Below are positions 62,001 to 64,000 of a stretch of 64,000 nt of DNA, in pieces (position 1 is the first letter of the stretch; each line of letters begins with the position of its first letter). The notes beneath the pieces were generated by a model. That model was given only the letters and a program-made list of their open reading frames with translations. It was not told the origin of the DNA and ran no database searches. A program made the translations under genes and the position numbers. The DNA is from Microvelia longipes. Taxonomy: Eukaryota; Arthropoda; Insecta; Hemiptera; Veliidae. Where the stretch lies: NCBI GenBank assembly GCA_018340805.1, contig JACMZG010001908.1:34551294-34615293 (forward strand), in the 5' to 3' direction.

Positions 62001-64000
62001 CTTGTGTTGTCAAGGCCAATATAAATTCTGATGTTCAAAGAACCTCTATCACGGAGGAAGCTGAGGTTATGACATAAAGTTTATCAAACATTGTAAATAT
62101 TAGATAATTGTATTACATATACTTTCATAAAAGAAAGGCTATTTTACTCATTGTTGAGCCATACATTAAATTCAAAATAATAATTTTCAATTACAGTCAT
62201 GTTTTTTATGATTGGCATAGTATGTGCATTATGTCTTGTATAAACTTGTTAATTTTTAACACATAATTATCAAGAATACTTGGATAGTCAAGTAAACAAC
62301 TGTTAGACAGCTTTATTTCTAGCTAAAGTCTATCGACTACTTTAAAAATCTTAACAGGTCAGTTTAGGCACTGCCGATTCTAAAGAAAAAAATCCCTGCA
62401 AGAACGAACTATTACCCGTACTTTCTAGGCAATTTTTTTCATTTTATTTGTGTAGTTTTATTTTATATAATTTTTATGATTAATTTGAAAGCAGTTTTTA
62501 AAACGATGTAATCAAAAGAAGAAGCACAAACAAAGTAAACAAATGCCGGGAAGAAGGTTATTTTCCTACAGTGGTTGTGGTGGTAGGGTTTTATTTTCTT
62601 TTCAAGTGAGGGGTTGGCAGCGGCTTCTCTGATAGGTCAATCCCCAAATACTTATGACCTTAGGGATTTTTAAACTAAATGATAGACTGTAGTAATAATA
62701 TTATTTTAACCAGTATATGTCAAATACATTTACTATAGACAATAATCAATAACATTAATAAAACAAGTTTCAAAATTTATTATAATTAATATATGAAGAC
62801 AGCTAGATGTTAGTGATGAGTTTTGGAAAATGAGCCAGTATGCTGACAGACTCAATGGATTAGATTTTCAAGTCAGCTGGCTCAAAAATCTATCTGTAGA
62901 GCCTGGCTCTACAGATAATCCATAAGTCCAACTGCATCTATTCTATCTCTTTAGAAGAGAGTGAAAGATAAAACTCAAAATAAATGCCTGCCTCACAAAA
63001 ATGTCATATGCTATTATCTGATGAAATTAAACCATATCATTTCAGCCCCTAGCTGGTCTGTCTGAGACTAATCGGTTATTTAATGTATTATTCATCTTTT
63101 TACAAAAAGAAATTAATATTCTAATAAACAAAAGTAAATAAAATATCATCAGCATTTATAATCACATAAGGATTTCAAATAAAATACAAAATAGGGTTGA
63201 TTTTTTATTTATTTTTAAGCACATCTATAGCCAAACTATAAAGAAAACACAACATTTAACAAATTACTTTTGTAAATTTTATGCGCAAAACTGATTCCTA
63301 AAATTGAAAGGATAATGACTAGACCTAAAATTATTTTAAAATAAAGCAAATATTCCCTTCACAAAAGATATTTGGAGATCTTATGAAGATTTATTTTTAT
63401 ATAACATAGGTATTAGGTTTAAAAGACGATAAAAAAATAGACAGTAAAGACACACTGTAGGCAAAAGTTGTGAAATTAATATTTTTATTTTGGTCATACC
63501 TAAACAAGTATAAGGAATAAAACAAGCTTATATTAGCAGTTAAAATTTTAATAAACAATATATTCATGATAAATTTAATTAAATAACAACAAACAATTTT
63601 TACAAATTTTTATATTAATTTGATACAGAATAATAGGAAATATGCTTGAAATCAAATAAAAAATAATTATCAAGAAAGGAAAAGAGAACCATATTAAAAT
63701 TAAACTTAAAAAATAACTTTAGAAGTAAATTTTAAAAAATATGAACTTTTTAAGTCAAAATATTAGTTAAATCACGCAAAAGATCAGCGAATATTTTCAA
63801 CAAAACAACTGTTTAGTACGTATGATAGACTAATTAAATAAAATAAGATGTTTTTAAATCAATATTGAATTAAATTAAGAGGAAGTAAAAAAATCACCTC
63901 ACAAATGAGCATAATGGTTATTTATGATCCATTTAATTTAATAAAGCATATTTATTGAGATATATAAGTATAATAAAATCAATAATTTTTTTAATTACAT
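59040..64000. other. Downstream of OBP-B: no gene recognised in 5 kb
   Basis: The first few hundred bases are OBP-B 3' UTR and flank (A-rich). Hairpins occur at about 59333-59362, 59887-59913 and 62898-62922. An eleven-or-so G run is at about 60714. No OBP-like exon (no CFLEC motif or C-X8-C exon) was found, so the tandem pair does not visibly continue within the window. Confidence 0.6.

Overview
The window is AT-rich (roughly 70% A+T by eye) eukaryotic DNA from an insect. The evidence for an insect is two intron-containing odorant-binding protein (OBP) genes on the + strand, in a background of Ty3/gypsy and Ty1/copia retrotransposons, SINEs, foldback elements, a Helitron end, a mariner-like relic and long (AT)n tracts. 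The cysteine spacing of both OBPs (C-X26-C-X3-C-X41-C-X11-C-X8-C), the many small coding exons and the base composition would suit a hemipteran, but the sequence alone does not settle the order.

Layout. 1-6400: repeat-rich DNA with a 46-bp tandem array, two 5S rRNA-like repeats and an AT-rich array. 6434-19765: OBP-A, coding exons 2-7, with a proline-rich extension in exon 2; its signal-peptide exon was not found, and intron 6 holds an 874-bp assembly gap. 19766-50900: about 31 kb of mobile elements. These include an 800-bp tRNA-headed SINE, a mariner-like pseudogene, a Helitron 3' end, a 4.4-kb gypsy element on the - strand with 152-bp LTRs, a 5.1-kb copia element with 211-bp LTRs, a 95-bp satellite and two large foldback elements. 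50900-59036: OBP-B, complete with seven coding exons and a TATA box. 59037-64000: AT-rich DNA in which I see no gene.

The two OBP genes are tandem paralogues. Coding exons 3, 4, 5 and 6 have exactly the same lengths in both (53, 36, 115 and 74 bp), every intron phase agrees, and all six cysteines fall at the same spacing, while only about a quarter of the residues are identical. They are old duplicates with a frozen gene structure. OBP-A has gained, or OBP-B has lost, a Tyr/Pro-rich and acidic repeat region of about 110 residues before the first conserved cysteine.

The most unusual non-coding signals are (i) at least five hammerhead-ribozyme-like motifs, each with a self-complementary stem III, four of them in inverted-repeat units and three of those inside OBP-B introns; (ii) a dispersed composite repeat with a 5S rRNA-derived segment in its middle and a tandemly expandable tail; (iii) a 150-bp-arm palindrome with no arm mismatch that I could see.
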